Source: Prochlorococcus sp. AG-409-I11 (lineage in GTDB: Bacteria > Cyanobacteriota > Cyanobacteriia > PCC-6307 > Cyanobiaceae). Taken from it: a DNA stretch of 48,195 bases. Positions 1 to 8,928 of the stretch are shown here, piece by piece; position 1 is the first letter of the stretch; the number at the start of each line of letters is the position of its first letter. Below the pieces are notes generated by a model. It worked only from the letters and a program-made list of their open reading frames with translations, was not told where the DNA came from and made no database searches. The stretch lies in assembly GCA_003215725.1 (NCBI GenBank), contig QCJX01000009.1, positions 1 to 48,195 of the forward strand, written 5' to 3'. Position numbers and translations under genes: made by a program.

Positions 1-41
1 TTTATTATCTTTAATTATGATCGTATGAACGTTAGTGATTG

Positions 42-1130
42 ATGGGAAGTAGTTTCGGGAAGCTATTCAAAATAAGTACCTTTGGCGAATCCCATGGAGG
101 TGCAGTAGGAGTAATTATTGAAGGCTGCCCACCAAGATTTGAACTTGATCTTTCAAAAATTCAGATAGATTTGAATAGACGTAGACCTGGGCAAAGTAGG
201 ATTACTACTCCTAGGAATGAGGCAGATGAAATAGAAGTTCTAAGTGGATTAATTGGTAATAAAACTCTGGGTACACCTATAGCAATGATGGTTCGTAATC
301 AAGATCATAGACCTTCTGATTACACCCAAATGCGACAGGTCTTCAGGCCTTCTCATGCAGATGCTACATATCAGGCTAAATATGGGATTCAGGCATTGAG
401 TGGAGGAGGTAGAGCTTCTGCTAGAGAAACAATTGCACGAGTAGCAGCTGGAGCAATTGCTAAGCAACTTTTATTTAAATCCAATGGCACTGAAGTTTTG
501 GCATGGGTCAAGCGAATACATGATATTGATGCTGATATAAATCCTGAAAATGTAAGTTTTGATGAGATTGAGTCGAACATAGTTCGATGTCCGAATCAAA
601 CTATGGCTGATTTGATGATTGAAAGAATTGAGTCAATTAGCAAAGAAGGCGATTCTTGTGGTGGAATTATTGAATGCATTGTTAGGAACCCTCCAGTAGG
701 ACTTGGGATGCCTGTTTTTGACAAGTTGGAGGCTGATCTTGCTAAGAGTGTAATGTCTTTGCCAGCTACAAAAGCTTTTGAAATTGGCTCAGGTTTTCGT
801 GGAACTTTCTTGAAAGGAAGTCAACATAATGATTCATTCTTACCGTCAGAAGACGGAAAACTGAGAACAGCTACTAATAATTCTGGAGGTATTCAAGGAG
901 GCATTAGTAATGGTGAGATGATTAATCTTAGAGTTGGATTTAAGCCAACTGCCACAATACGAAAAGATCAGACAACTATTGATTCGGAAGGTAATGCAAC
1001 AATACTGTCAGCTAAAGGTCGACATGATCCTTGTGTTTTGCCTAGAGCAGTTCCAATGGTAGAAGCAATGGTAGCAATTGTTCTTGTTGATCATTTATTA
1101 AGACAGCAAGGTCAGTGTACTTCTTGGTGA
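42..1130 (+). CDS. aroC: Chorismate synthase
   Basis: Converts 5-enolpyruvylshikimate-3-phosphate to chorismate, the last common step to aromatic amino acids, folate and quinones; cytosolic and dependent on reduced FMN. The 362-residue product has the usual length. The N-terminal GESHG signature is at residues 15-19, the [10 protein letters not shown] signature near residue 125, and the [12 protein letters not shown] motif near residue 335. The ATG at 42 is preferred over the TTG one codon earlier because it gives the usual MGSSFG start. It is a single + gene, convergent with eda. Identification is secure; only the start codon is a choice. Confidence 0.97.
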   Translation: MGSSFGKLFKISTFGESHGGAVGVIIEGCPPRFELDLSKIQIDLNRRRPGQSRITTPRNEADEIEVLSGLIGNKTLGTPIAMMVRNQDHRPSDYTQMRQVFRPSHADATYQAKYGIQALSGGGRASARETIARVAAGAIAKQLLFKSNGTEVLAWVKRIHDIDADINPENVSFDEIESNIVRCPNQTMADLMIERIESISKEGDSCGGIIECIVRNPPVGLGMPVFDKLEADLAKSVMSLPATKAFEIGSGFRGTFLKGSQHNDSFLPSEDGKLRTATNNSGGIQGGISNGEMINLRVGFKPTATIRKDQTTIDSEGNATILSAKGRHDPCVLPRAVPMVEAMVAIVLVDHLLRQQGQCTSW

Positions 1131-1225
1131 AAACTTTTTGATTTATATAGATAAAAAGTTGACTAATTAAAAATATTTTTCTTTAAAACTCCTATACACT
1201 CAGCCTTAATAAGGTTTGAAATTAA

Positions 1226-1247
1226 AGCTTTATTTATTTATAAAGCT
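1226..1247. terminator. Weak hairpin between convergent aroC and eda
   Basis: AGCTTTAT and ATAAAGCT form a perfect 8-bp stem around a 6-nt loop. The right arm overlaps the eda stop codon. There is no long T run on either side, so it is at best a weak bidirectional terminator. Confidence 0.3.
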
Positions 1248-1938
1248 AGAAGGAAATCTTCTCTTGATTTTTATCGATCCAATTTAATATCTCAGGGTCA
1301 ATCTCATTATTCTTCATAAGACCTTTTCCTAATATCAGGGCATCATGTCCAGACTTGAGCCAAGGATTAATATCTTTTGCAGTTAATCCTCCAGCAGCGA
1401 TAATAAATGGTACTGGCTTGATAGGCTTTATAATTTGAGTTAGATAATTTAGCCCTAGAATTGATGCTGGAAAAAGTTTTACTATTTGACAACCAAACTT
1501 GATTGCTTGGTGGAACTCTGTGGGTGAGAATATGCCAGGAATAAGTGTTATGCCTAGTTCATTAGCTCTAGATTGGAGTAAAGGGTCCCAGATTGGGGCT
1601 GTAGCATATTTAAGTTCTGCTTTTGCTACTGCTTCTAATGCGGTGATCGAAGTGACTGATGCAGACCCTAGATAAATAGAAGGAAAAGATAGTTTAATTT
1701 CTTTGATCAGATCATTCCATCCTAAATAATCAGACCATGCAATTTCAATATGTTTAATTCCCTTATCGTGAAGACTTTTCAGTATTGAAAATAAATTATT
1801 TTTAGTTTTCAATAAATTATATTGCTGTTCTTCGAGGCGAAGAATAACAATAATTGGTTGTACCCTTAATGAGGAGATTAACCTTTTTTGCTCATATTTA
1901 CAGCTCAATTGATTATAAATATTAAACGTATTCGGCAA
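1246..1938 (-). CDS. eda: KDPG aldolase-like protein (2-keto-3-deoxy-6-phosphogluconate aldolase family)
   Basis: Class I aldolase family that cleaves KDPG to pyruvate and glyceraldehyde-3-phosphate in the Entner-Doudoroff route; some members act on other 2-keto acids. The 230-residue protein keeps the Schiff-base lysine (K154 in VKLFPAS) and the catalytic glutamate (E65 in HIEIAW). The E. coli EVTLRT and GAGTV motifs read EIAWSD and GSASV here, and the SPG motif reads APIWDP, so the phosphate-binding arginine is apparently replaced by Ser69. Its 3' neighbour is aroC (convergent). Its start lies inside the 3' end of ftsH on the same strand (17-nt overlap), suggesting translational coupling. 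Family is secure; substrate is uncertain. Confidence 0.85.
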   Translation of the reverse strand: MPNTFNIYNQLSCKYEQKRLISSLRVQPIIVILRLEEQQYNLLKTKNNLFSILKSLHDKGIKHIEIAWSDYLGWNDLIKEIKLSFPSIYLGSASVTSITALEAVAKAELKYATAPIWDPLLQSRANELGITLIPGIFSPTEFHQAIKFGCQIVKLFPASILGLNYLTQIIKPIKPVPFIIAAGGLTAKDINPWLKSGHDALILGKGLMKNNEIDPEILNWIDKNQEKISF

Positions 1939-3769
1939 CTCTTACGTCTCTTCGGATTAAAAGGTTTTGTAAATCCTCTGAGTCTACAGTTTCCTTTTCC
2001 ACAAGCATTTCTGCTAGCTCGTCTAATACAGAACGATTTGTAGTTAAAACTTTAGTGGCTCGTTTATAAGCTACGTCAACCAGTTCAGAAACCTCCGCAT
2101 CTATCGTTGCAGCTGTATCTTCTGAAAAGTCCCTTTCAGCAGCAATATCCCTGCCTAGAAACATCCCTCCTTGAGCACGACCTAATGCTACAGGACCTAA
2201 CTTGTCACTCATTCCAAACCTAGTAACCATTTGCCTTGCAACTTGAGCAACTTGCTTTAGATCGTTAGAAGCACCTGTAGTTACTTCGTCTTCTCCATAA
2301 ACAATCTCTTCTGCAACTCGACCTCCTAGGGCAACAGCCATTTGATTTTGTAGATATGACCTTGAATAAAGGCCAGATTCCATTCTTTCTTCACTTGGTG
2401 TGAAGAAAGTAAGTCCTCCTGCTTGACCTCTAGGAATAATAGAAATCTTTTGAACTGGGTCATACTCCGGCATTAGAGCTCCTACTAATGCATGGCCAGC
2501 CTCGTGATATGCAACTAGTCTTTTTCTTCTTTCACTCATAACACGGTCTTTTTTTTCTGGACCTGCCATTACTCTCTCAATAGCATCTCCCACTTCGTCG
2601 TCGCTAACGGCTGTAAGCTCTCTTCTGGCGGCTAAAATTGCTGCTTCATTTAGCAAATTGGCAAGATCTGCGCCGGTAAAACCAGGTGTCCTTCTTGCAA
2701 TTTTGTCTAGATCAACATCTTTGGAGAGAGTTTTATCTCTTGCGTGGACCTTGAGAATTTGTAGCCTTCCAGAATAATCAGGGCGATCAACAACAACTTG
2801 TCTATCGAAACGACCTGGACGCATTAGTGCTGAATCAAGTACATCAGGCCTATTAGTAGCTGCAACAATGATTATTCCAGTATTCCCTTCGAATCCATCC
2901 ATTTCGGTGAGAAGTTGATTCAATGTTTGCTCTCTCTCGTCATTTCCTCCACCTAGACCAGCTCCTCTTTGCCGCCCAACAGCATCAATTTCATCAATAA
3001 AAACGATACAAGGAGCGTTCTTTTTAGCTTGCTCAAACAGGTCACGCACTCTGCTTGCACCTACACCAACAAACATTTCAACAAACTCTGAACCAGAAAT
3101 TGAAAAGAAAGGTACAGCTGCTTCTCCTGCAACTGCTTTAGCCAGAAGAGTTTTTCCAGTTCCAGGTGGACCTACTAGGAGAACACCTTTTGGAATTTTT
3201 GCTCCTACAGCAGTAAAACGATCTGGATTCTTAAGGAAATCAACTACTTCTGAAAGTTCAAGTTTGGCTCCTTCGATACCTGCTACATCTCCAAAGGTCA
3301 CTTGAGTGGAGGGTTCCATTTGCAAACGAGCTTTACTCTTGCCAAAATTCATCGCTGGGTTACCTCCTCCATTACTTTGAGCGCGTCGGAAGAGGAAGAA
3401 AAGACCACCCAATAAGAGAACTGGGAAAATGAGACTGCCAGCAGCCTGTTGCCATGGGCTTGCTTGTCGGGTTGGTTGAACAGCAATATCTACGTCATTT
3501 TCAGTAAGTAGATTTAATAGGTCTTTATCTGGAGCAAGATTGACTTCGGAACGACTGCCATCATTTTCAATAACTTGAGCTGTACCTCTATCAGGTGAAA
3601 TAAGCACCCTGCTTATCTGATTTTCCTGAATTGCTTCTACAAAATCGCTGTAACGAATAGTTCTGGAAGCATTTGCAGTATCTGGTCGATCTAAGAAAGT
3701 AGTGCCCACTACTATTACGACTACGACCATAAGTACGTAGAGACCAACGTTTCTCCAGCGCTTGTTCAA
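1922..3769 (-). CDS. ftsH3: FtsH thylakoid/plasma-membrane AAA+ metalloprotease, FtsH3 (Slr1604) type
   Basis: Membrane-anchored ATP-dependent zinc protease that degrades misfolded membrane proteins, including damaged D1 during photosystem II repair. Order along 615 residues: N-terminal TM (about 7-25), lumenal/periplasmic domain, second TM (about 111-127), AAA+ module with Walker A GPPGTGKT (200-207) and Walker B FIDEID (257-262), and a protease domain with HEAGH (422-426). The MNKRWRN start and the overall sequence resemble Synechocystis FtsH3, which pairs with FtsH1 or FtsH2 (recalled comparison). It lies upstream of eda and overlaps it. Full length, no missing motif. Confidence 0.97.
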   Translation of the reverse strand: MNKRWRNVGLYVLMVVVVIVVGTTFLDRPDTANASRTIRYSDFVEAIQENQISRVLISPDRGTAQVIENDGSRSEVNLAPDKDLLNLLTENDVDIAVQPTRQASPWQQAAGSLIFPVLLLGGLFFLFRRAQSNGGGNPAMNFGKSKARLQMEPSTQVTFGDVAGIEGAKLELSEVVDFLKNPDRFTAVGAKIPKGVLLVGPPGTGKTLLAKAVAGEAAVPFFSISGSEFVEMFVGVGASRVRDLFEQAKKNAPCIVFIDEIDAVGRQRGAGLGGGNDEREQTLNQLLTEMDGFEGNTGIIIVAATNRPDVLDSALMRPGRFDRQVVVDRPDYSGRLQILKVHARDKTLSKDVDLDKIARRTPGFTGADLANLLNEAAILAARRELTAVSDDEVGDAIERVMAGPEKKDRVMSERRKRLVAYHEAGHALVGALMPEYDPVQKISIIPRGQAGGLTFFTPSEERMESGLYSRSYLQNQMAVALGGRVAEEIVYGEDEVTTGASNDLKQVAQVARQMVTRFGMSDKLGPVALGRAQGGMFLGRDIAAERDFSEDTAATIDAEVSELVDVAYKRATKVLTTNRSVLDELAEMLVEKETVDSEDLQNLLIRRDVRVAEYV

Positions 3770-3815
3770 TGTTCTATCAAGTTAGATGCTTTGATGTTAA
3801 TAGTATTAGTGAGTG

Positions 3816-4988
3816 TTATGTGGACCGAAGAACTTCAACAACGCTTTTAAAAGCAAACCATTCTGGAATTTCTTCGCCATTTCTAAGCATTTTCCTGAAT
3901 TGAGTGCCACTAAGTTTTTTGACGTGTAGTCCACGTGCTTCTGCATGCTCGGCCGTTACATAGCCTTCTTCTTCTGTAAAAACGAGATTAAGCGAAGGCA
4001 CTGTTTCCATGGATAATTCAGGTGCACATTCTCTGGCAAAATTTTGAGCATCGTAGGGACCATAGAAATCTTCGCCGCTCAAGCTGGATTTGCAGCCAGC
4101 CATATCTCTTCCAATTATGAAATGAGTACATCCATAATTTCGACGAATTATCATGTGCTGAAGGGCTTCACGTGGACCAGCCATATGCATTGCATAAGGA
4201 AGATATGCCCATCGGATTTGGGAATTATTTACTTCTTCGGCCAGACGCTCATAAGTTTGGAACCGGATTGATCCAGGTATGTCATCCTGTTGGGTTGGTC
4301 CGCAGGTTGGATGAACCAGAACAACTGCTTGTTTACTTACATTGCTAGCCGTCAGGGCTCTAGTGAAAAGTTCGTAATGGGCACGATGAATTGGATTACG
4401 ACATTGGAAAGCCACGACATCTTCACCAAAAGGAAGTTCACTTCTTACCTCATAAGGTGTTTTACAAGGAAAGATTCTTTTTGGTAGTTCAAGACCTTTT
4501 AAGTTGCCTCCTATATAGAACCTTTTCCTTTCTGTTGTAATCATTCGAACAGCAGGATGTTCTATAGATGTTGTTCCATAGCATCCTTGTGCTTCTTTAA
4601 CTTTGTCTGGTTCCCATTTCTCTTCTACTTCTAAAATGGCTAAATCTTGACCTTTATATGTTAAGAGAACATGATCTCCAGTACTGATGTCATCTCTATC
4701 AGTATCCATCACTATTGGTAGACCAAATAAATAACCTGAAGTAGTTCGATGATTTTCTACTACAGAATCGTAATCAGCTTTAAGCATGAAGCCTCTTTCA
4801 GGAGAAAAGCCACCTATGACCAGTAGTTCGATATCACATGCATTTCTATCTGAGCATTCCAAGGATTTATTAGCACTTTCTTTGATTTCTTTGTGTTGAT
4901 CTAATGGAACTATTAGATCAACTAGTTGTCCTCCATAAGGAGCTATAACGCCTGATTGCTTGGTAGAAGAAGATTGATTGCTAATCAT
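3816..4988 (-). CDS. sat: Sulfate adenylyltransferase (ATP sulfurylase)
   Basis: Activates sulfate with ATP to adenosine 5'-phosphosulfate, the first step of assimilatory sulfate reduction. The 390-residue protein carries the family signature QCRNPIHRAH at residues 195-204 and the later GRDMAGCK and GTQFRKML segments. It ends after the catalytic domain, so no APS kinase is fused. It is transcribed in the same direction as psbO but separated from it by the strong hairpin at 5055-5119, so it probably has its own promoter in the 66 nt between hairpin and start. Full length. Confidence 0.96.
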   Translation of the reverse strand: MISNQSSSTKQSGVIAPYGGQLVDLIVPLDQHKEIKESANKSLECSDRNACDIELLVIGGFSPERGFMLKADYDSVVENHRTTSGYLFGLPIVMDTDRDDISTGDHVLLTYKGQDLAILEVEEKWEPDKVKEAQGCYGTTSIEHPAVRMITTERKRFYIGGNLKGLELPKRIFPCKTPYEVRSELPFGEDVVAFQCRNPIHRAHYELFTRALTASNVSKQAVVLVHPTCGPTQQDDIPGSIRFQTYERLAEEVNNSQIRWAYLPYAMHMAGPREALQHMIIRRNYGCTHFIIGRDMAGCKSSLSGEDFYGPYDAQNFARECAPELSMETVPSLNLVFTEEEGYVTAEHAEARGLHVKKLSGTQFRKMLRNGEEIPEWFAFKSVVEVLRST

Positions 4989-5054
4989 TCTAAGAATGGA
5001 GTTGTCGGGAAATTCTCCCAGATGGTGAGCAAGTAAACATATTTATGCCGCTTT

Positions 5055-5119
5055 CTCTAAGCAATCTCAAAAAAAAAGAAGGGGTTTAAAACCCCTTCTT
5101 TTTTTGAGATTGCTTAGAG
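5055..5119 (-). terminator. Very long hairpin terminator after psbO
   Basis: The arms CTCTAAGCAATCTC...GAAGGGGTTT and its complement are perfect apart from a two-base difference in the A/T run (9 A against 7 T). This gives an arm of about 31 bp. The GC core followed by T/A runs makes an efficient terminator in either direction. It lies 36 nt past the psbO stop and 66 nt before the sat start, so it should end the abundant psbO transcript and insulate sat. Confidence 0.85.
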
Positions 5120-5154
5120 CAGATGGAAAATAGAGAAAAGTCAAAAAAGATTTT

Positions 5155-5946
5155 TTAAGACTTTTGTCCATAGAGCTCGCCAATGATTTTTACATCAACG
5201 GGCTCTTTTGATCCCAAATCATTATCTGAAGGTTGGATAGCAACAAATGAACCAGCAAACTCTTCAGTGTCTGAGTTAACACTTTCGATTGAAAGGGTTA
5301 TTTGTCCCTGTCCGGAGAGATCACGCTTGATGTTCTCTTTTGCAAGCTCTTCGTCATCACCACCTAAGGCAATTAGACCTTGTGCATACTCAACACCTGT
5401 ATCTTTGGCACGACTTTTGGGATCCAGGAAGTCACCTGTGCGGTAACTAGGAGTCAGTGTCGTTCCGCTGAATTCAGCTCCAGGGGAAATTGATTTGCTT
5501 TTGGAATCAACAACCATTTCTTTTGCTGAGAAAACAAATGGGAACTCTTCGCCATTAGGGGCAAGCACTGTAATCAGCTGGAAGTCAATACCTCCTTTCT
5601 CGGTGAACTTGCCGCCGGAGAGGTCTCCATAAACTTGTTCAATAGTTGTGTTGTTGCGAGGGCTGATGATTTTTGCAGGAACGAAATCAGCTTTTTGACG
5701 CTTGGTCCCAGGGAGCTTTACATACACCTCTGTTGGATGCATGCAGATCTCCTTGAGACTTCCGTCAAGGTTTATGGATCCATCAGAGCCAGCTGCGACT
5801 GATGGACAATCATTTGCTTTGCCGGTGTTGACGATGTCGGCAAATTTGGAATTACCTCTTTCTCCAGAGGCGGAGACGCTGCTTGGTGCAGCTACAAAGG
5901 TGAGACAAAAAGCCAGCACCAGGGCCAGCAAAGGACGAAATCGCAT
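5155..5946 (-). CDS. psbO: Photosystem II manganese-stabilizing protein PsbO
   Basis: Extrinsic lumenal 33-kDa subunit that stabilises the Mn4CaO5 oxygen-evolving cluster. The 263-residue precursor starts MRFRPLLALV with a Sec-type signal peptide cut near the A-S-A stretch around residue 26. Two cysteines (C47, C68) are placed to form the conserved disulfide. The KLPGTKRQKADFVPAKI segment and the beta-barrel repeats match the family. It is monocistronic: a leader of about 150 nt precedes it and a strong hairpin follows. Slightly richer in GC than its neighbours, as expected for a highly expressed gene. Confidence 0.97.
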   Translation of the reverse strand: MRFRPLLALVLAFCLTFVAAPSSVSASGERGNSKFADIVNTGKANDCPSVAAGSDGSINLDGSLKEICMHPTEVYVKLPGTKRQKADFVPAKIISPRNNTTIEQVYGDLSGGKFTEKGGIDFQLITVLAPNGEEFPFVFSAKEMVVDSKSKSISPGAEFSGTTLTPSYRTGDFLDPKSRAKDTGVEYAQGLIALGGDDEELAKENIKRDLSGQGQITLSIESVNSDTEEFAGSFVAIQPSDNDLGSKEPVDVKIIGELYGQKS

Positions 5947-6092
5947 GAGAGGAAGCCTAAGGCCAGATAACTGCGGTATAAACCGCCCAATTAATCAGTT
6001 GGGATCTTACAGGGGGCAAATGGTACTTATGGGCAGCCTTTTGCAGCTCTCAACAACCTGTCGCTTCTTTTGAGAGAAATATTGCCCTCGAA

Positions 6093-6107
6093 AGTCTCGA
6101 GACTATA
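6093..6107 (-). promoter_or_regulatory. Candidate psbO promoter overlapping a palindrome
   Basis: On the minus strand a TATAGT (-10-like, 6107-6102) runs directly into the perfect 12-nt palindrome AGTCTCGAGACT (6093-6104). No clear -35 is visible, as is common in cyanobacteria. Start of transcription near 6095 would give a leader of about 150 nt containing a CTCTCAA/TTGAGAG inverted repeat (6047-6076). Inference from sequence only. Confidence 0.4.
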
Positions 6108-6162
6108 GTGATACCAGTGGGTTTTCTTTTCAGGTATAAATTTTGATCTTATTACTCTTAAC

Positions 6163-7452
6163 TTATTTTTTGTAGGAAAAATTAGTTTCCAGTTCGCGAA
6201 TCGCATCTAGTAATTGATGAGCCAAGGCCAGTTTGGATGTGATTGGAATTTTTTTGCTCATGCCATTTGGGCCTAAAAGAACGCCACCATTAAGATTCTG
6301 TTCAAATCCCTGCCCTGGTCGATCAATAGGATTGACCATCATGAGATCACAACCTTTTCGATTTTTTTTTGCTTCCCCTAGTTTTTTGATTTCAAGATCA
6401 TTTCCAGATAAAGCTGCAAACCCAAGTATCACTTTTGTTTTCTGAGTGCGATTGGCAACTAATTCAGCCAGTAAGTCTGGAACAGTTTCGAGACCATTTT
6501 GTAAAGACTCAATTAATGATTCCTTAGTTGGTTTGTGTTGTTGTATTGCTCCTTTCTTTTTTAAATCTGCTACAGCGGCTGTCATGGCTATTGCATCAGC
6601 TGAGGCATGCAAGTTTGCAAGCTCAATTTGCATTTGTTTTGCACTCCTTACTGGATAAAGGTTTAAACCATCCAATAAAGCTGGTGAAACCTGAAGAGGA
6701 CCATGAATTAAGTCAACTGTTGCTCCTCGGAAATTTGCCGCCTGAGCAAGCAGAACTCCCATCCCACCACTACTTCTATTGCTTATATATCTAACAGGAT
6801 CTAAATCTTCTATTGTTGGACCTGCAGTGATTAGAAGTCTTTTCCCTTTCCAGTCTTTTTGCAAACTTGCATCTTCTGATTTATTAATTAAGGCACTTTC
6901 TATTGCTAATTGGAGGAGACCGATCTCAACTATTCGACCTTCTCCAGTTCGATCACAAGCCAGAAGACCATTGGAAGGCGAGAGGCACAAAACTTTTGGA
7001 TCATTTTGTAAATATTCCCAGTTTCGTTGAACAGCTGCATGGTTCCACATTGCAGTATTCATTGCAGCAGCTGCAATTACAGGCTTTTCACAAGCCAATA
7101 GAACACTTGGAATGATTCCATCTGCAAGCCCTTGTACCCAACGTGATAACGAAGAGGCACTAAGGGGTGCCACCACAACAAGGTCGGCCCATTCAGCTAA
7201 AGCTATATGTAATGGTCTTGGTTCACTCGCTTTCCATTGATCTTCATCTTGGTAGCAACGATTTCGACTTAATGTTGAAATGGAAAGAGGACTAACAAGA
7301 CTTGAAGCACTAGGAGAAATAAGACAACGAACTTCAGCTCCAGCTTTTACTAAATTACTAATGAGCATTGGAATTTTTACAGCAGCAATGCTTCCAGTTA
7401 TTGCAAGGAGGAGTCGACGTCCTTGTAGGGGTCGAATAGCCTCAGTCTTCAT
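6163..7452 (-). CDS. coaBC: Bifunctional phosphopantothenoylcysteine decarboxylase / phosphopantothenate-cysteine ligase
   Basis: Carries out two steps of coenzyme A synthesis: ligation of cysteine to 4'-phosphopantothenate (C-terminal CoaB half) and FMN-dependent decarboxylation (N-terminal CoaC half). The 429-residue protein shows the flavoprotein start LLAITGSIAAVK, an AAAMNTAMW segment near residue 130 and GLLACDRTGEGRI near residue 165. CoaB begins with LLITAGPTIEDLDPVRYISN near residue 206. Its start overlaps the end of the upstream small gene by 11 nt, so the two are probably co-translated. Full length. Confidence 0.96.
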   Translation of the reverse strand: MKTEAIRPLQGRRLLLAITGSIAAVKIPMLISNLVKAGAEVRCLISPSASSLVSPLSISTLSRNRCYQDEDQWKASEPRPLHIALAEWADLVVVAPLSASSLSRWVQGLADGIIPSVLLACEKPVIAAAAMNTAMWNHAAVQRNWEYLQNDPKVLCLSPSNGLLACDRTGEGRIVEIGLLQLAIESALINKSEDASLQKDWKGKRLLITAGPTIEDLDPVRYISNRSSGGMGVLLAQAANFRGATVDLIHGPLQVSPALLDGLNLYPVRSAKQMQIELANLHASADAIAMTAAVADLKKKGAIQQHKPTKESLIESLQNGLETVPDLLAELVANRTQKTKVILGFAALSGNDLEIKKLGEAKKNRKGCDLMMVNPIDRPGQGFEQNLNGGVLLGPNGMSKKIPITSKLALAHQLLDAIRELETNFSYKK

Positions 7453-7681
7453 CGAAGGGTTCCTGATCTACAAGATGTAAGTAAGAGTGGGTTAATTCTG
7501 GTCGGTGGATCGCTAAGGCTCTTAAGAGATGCCAGTCATCTAGCCCCTCAAAAGGATTGGAATAATCATCGTGCTCAAGTCTTTCGGCAAGAACTGCTAT
7601 TGATTCTTCATCAAATGCTTGAATCATCTCTTCAGTTATTGATCCTGAGACTTTGTTTTTGGCATTTTGAGAAGTCTGCAT
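7442..7681 (-). CDS. Small conserved cyanobacterial protein (DUF2555-like)
   Basis: A 79-residue acidic soluble protein with a conserved-looking core LAERLEHDDYSNPFEGLDDWHLLRA. It has no signal peptide or membrane segment. I believe it belongs to DUF2555, a cyanobacterial family without an assigned reaction. It overlaps the start of coaBC by 11 nt on the same strand, which argues for a shared transcript, though that does not prove a role in CoA synthesis. Confidence 0.8.
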   Translation of the reverse strand: MQTSQNAKNKVSGSITEEMIQAFDEESIAVLAERLEHDDYSNPFEGLDDWHLLRALAIHRPELTHSYLHLVDQEPFDED

Positions 7682-7737
7682 CTGTTCTATTTATTTTTCT
7701 CTTAAGTATTAAGCCTAGACGCTAGCTTTCTTAGCGA

Positions 7738-7810
7738 GGGGAATTAGCTCAGTTGGTAGAGCGCTGTGATCGCACCGCAGAGGTCAGGGGTTCGAATCCC
7801 CTATTCTCCA
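7738..7810 (+). tRNA. tRNA-Ala (anticodon CGC)
   Basis: A 73-nt cloverleaf. The acceptor GGGGAAT pairs with ATTCTCC and includes the G3:U70 pair that marks alanine tRNA. D stem GCTC/GAGC, anticodon stem CTGTG/CGCAG, loop ATCGCAC with CGC at positions 34-36, T arm AGGGG-TTCGAAT-CCCCT, discriminator A; CCA is not encoded. Stem pairs were checked by hand. A U-G pair (30:40) and an A at position 32 are slightly unusual. Confidence 0.93.
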
Positions 7811-7918
7811 TTTGAGAGCGTAAGAATTTTTTTACGACAAAGAAAATGTTAACGCTTGTTCTTGCCTAGATGAAATCGACCCTAATTGGAGAATTTGCAA
7901 ACATCTCTGTTAAATTAA

Positions 7919-8107
7919 ATGTCCGCAATTGCTAACTTTTGTTTGAACTTGAATGAGGGGTTTCCTTTGAGAATTTTTTCACAAAATCAGAGGATTCTTT
8001 TTGTAGGACTAGTTGGCTTGGTCGTTATAACAGTCTTAGAACGCCCTTCTTCTTTTTTGACTTACGCTTCTATCGCAGTAGCTGGTTGCTTCGTATGTGC
8101 TGATTAG
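7919..8107 (+). CDS. Possible small single-TM membrane protein
   Basis: A 62-codon ORF with a hydrophobic stretch from about residue 26 (ILFVGLVGLVVITVLE) and a second weaker one near the C-terminus. The ATG has no ribosome-binding site. A TTG at 7967 has GAGGGG six bases upstream and would give a 46-residue protein starting just before the membrane segment, which I consider the more plausible start. It lies between tRNA-Ala and another small gene. I do not recognise the family. Confidence 0.45.
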   Translation: MSAIANFCLNLNEGFPLRIFSQNQRILFVGLVGLVVITVLERPSSFLTYASIAVAGCFVCAD

Positions 8108-8161
8108 ATTTATCTAAGTGAATTTATGCAGTAAAAGAGGTACTACCAATTTCAATAGCTA

Positions 8162-8365
8162 ATGTCTCAGTCAAAAAGAGAGCAGGTAGTGAGTCACCTT
8201 CGCTACATTCGTCAAGAGCTGCGGGAAATGCATACTGGCATTTTGGAAGAAGGTTTACTTCCTGAAGCAGGTGAAATTAGAGGAGTCATGGCTCAGATGG
8301 AGGCTTTGTATGAACTATTAGAAGGGAAAGCCAAAGCAAAAACCAACAAAATAGATGATGAGTAA
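8162..8365 (+). CDS. Small conserved hypothetical protein
   Basis: A 67-residue, highly charged, probably all-helical soluble protein (REQVVSHLRYIRQELREMH, later AQMEALYELLEGKAKAK). The regular spacing of Leu/Val/Met suggests a short coiled coil. There is no signal peptide or TM segment. The amino-acid pattern and codon use look like a real gene. I cannot name a function; small helical proteins of this kind are common in marine picocyanobacteria. Confidence 0.72.
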   Translation: MSQSKREQVVSHLRYIRQELREMHTGILEEGLLPEAGEIRGVMAQMEALYELLEGKAKAKTNKIDDE

Positions 8366-8545
8366 GGGTGTATTAATTTAAGTAATATATCTCTAAGCTT
8401 CATATGTTAATGAAGTAATTTAATTATTGACTTTGATTAATTTTTACGTAGGTAAAATGAGTTTTCTATTTTGTCAAAAAATACTTTACAATTTTTGGCT
8501 ATAACTTCTATTCGGTTTTATAAATTCTTACGCTCTATTTTTTAA

Positions 8546-8887
8546 ATGCCTCAAAAATTTCAATCGACAAATTTGCATCTAAATGTTGGAAGAGCTGTTG
8601 ATCGCTTAGAATTATGGGGTAGGAATCCATGGCGTAGATATTCGTTATATATGATTTTTTTACTTATAGGATTTTTGATAGGTAGCTCAATAGGAATGAT
8701 TAATGGTGTCCTTGCACTTATGGACCCTGTTGGAGCATTTTTCACAGTTCTACTTATAGAATTACTGGTTCGCTTAAGAAGAGGTTGGAGAGAATTAAAA
8801 TTGGCACCTCTTTTACTAAACTGTATTGATATGTTGAGAATTGGATTGCTTAATGGATTATTTATGGAAGCATTTAAATTGTTTTAA
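8546..8887 (+). CDS. Ycf20-like protein (DUF565)
   Basis: A 113-residue membrane protein with two or three TM segments (about residues 35-58 and 62-77, plus a C-terminal hydrophobic stretch). It has the DUF565/Ycf20 features: an N-terminal arginine-rich NPWRRYS segment, GFLIGSSIGMINGVLA, DPVGAFF and a following LLIELLVRLRRG. The chloroplast/algal homologue Ycf20 is linked to photoprotective energy dissipation; the cyanobacterial role is not settled. It is a single + gene preceded by 180 nt of very AT-rich DNA in which I see no other gene. Confidence 0.85.
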   Translation: MPQKFQSTNLHLNVGRAVDRLELWGRNPWRRYSLYMIFLLIGFLIGSSIGMINGVLALMDPVGAFFTVLLIELLVRLRRGWRELKLAPLLLNCIDMLRIGLLNGLFMEAFKLF

Positions 8888-8928
8888 AGAATATTTAAAT
8901 TCTTTTATATAAGGTTATGTAAAGCTAA

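Noticed and set aside
5702-6073. 123-codon + ORF opposite the psbO 5' end and promoter
   Set aside because: Shadow of psbO; contains no recognisable domain and would use the promoter region as coding sequence.
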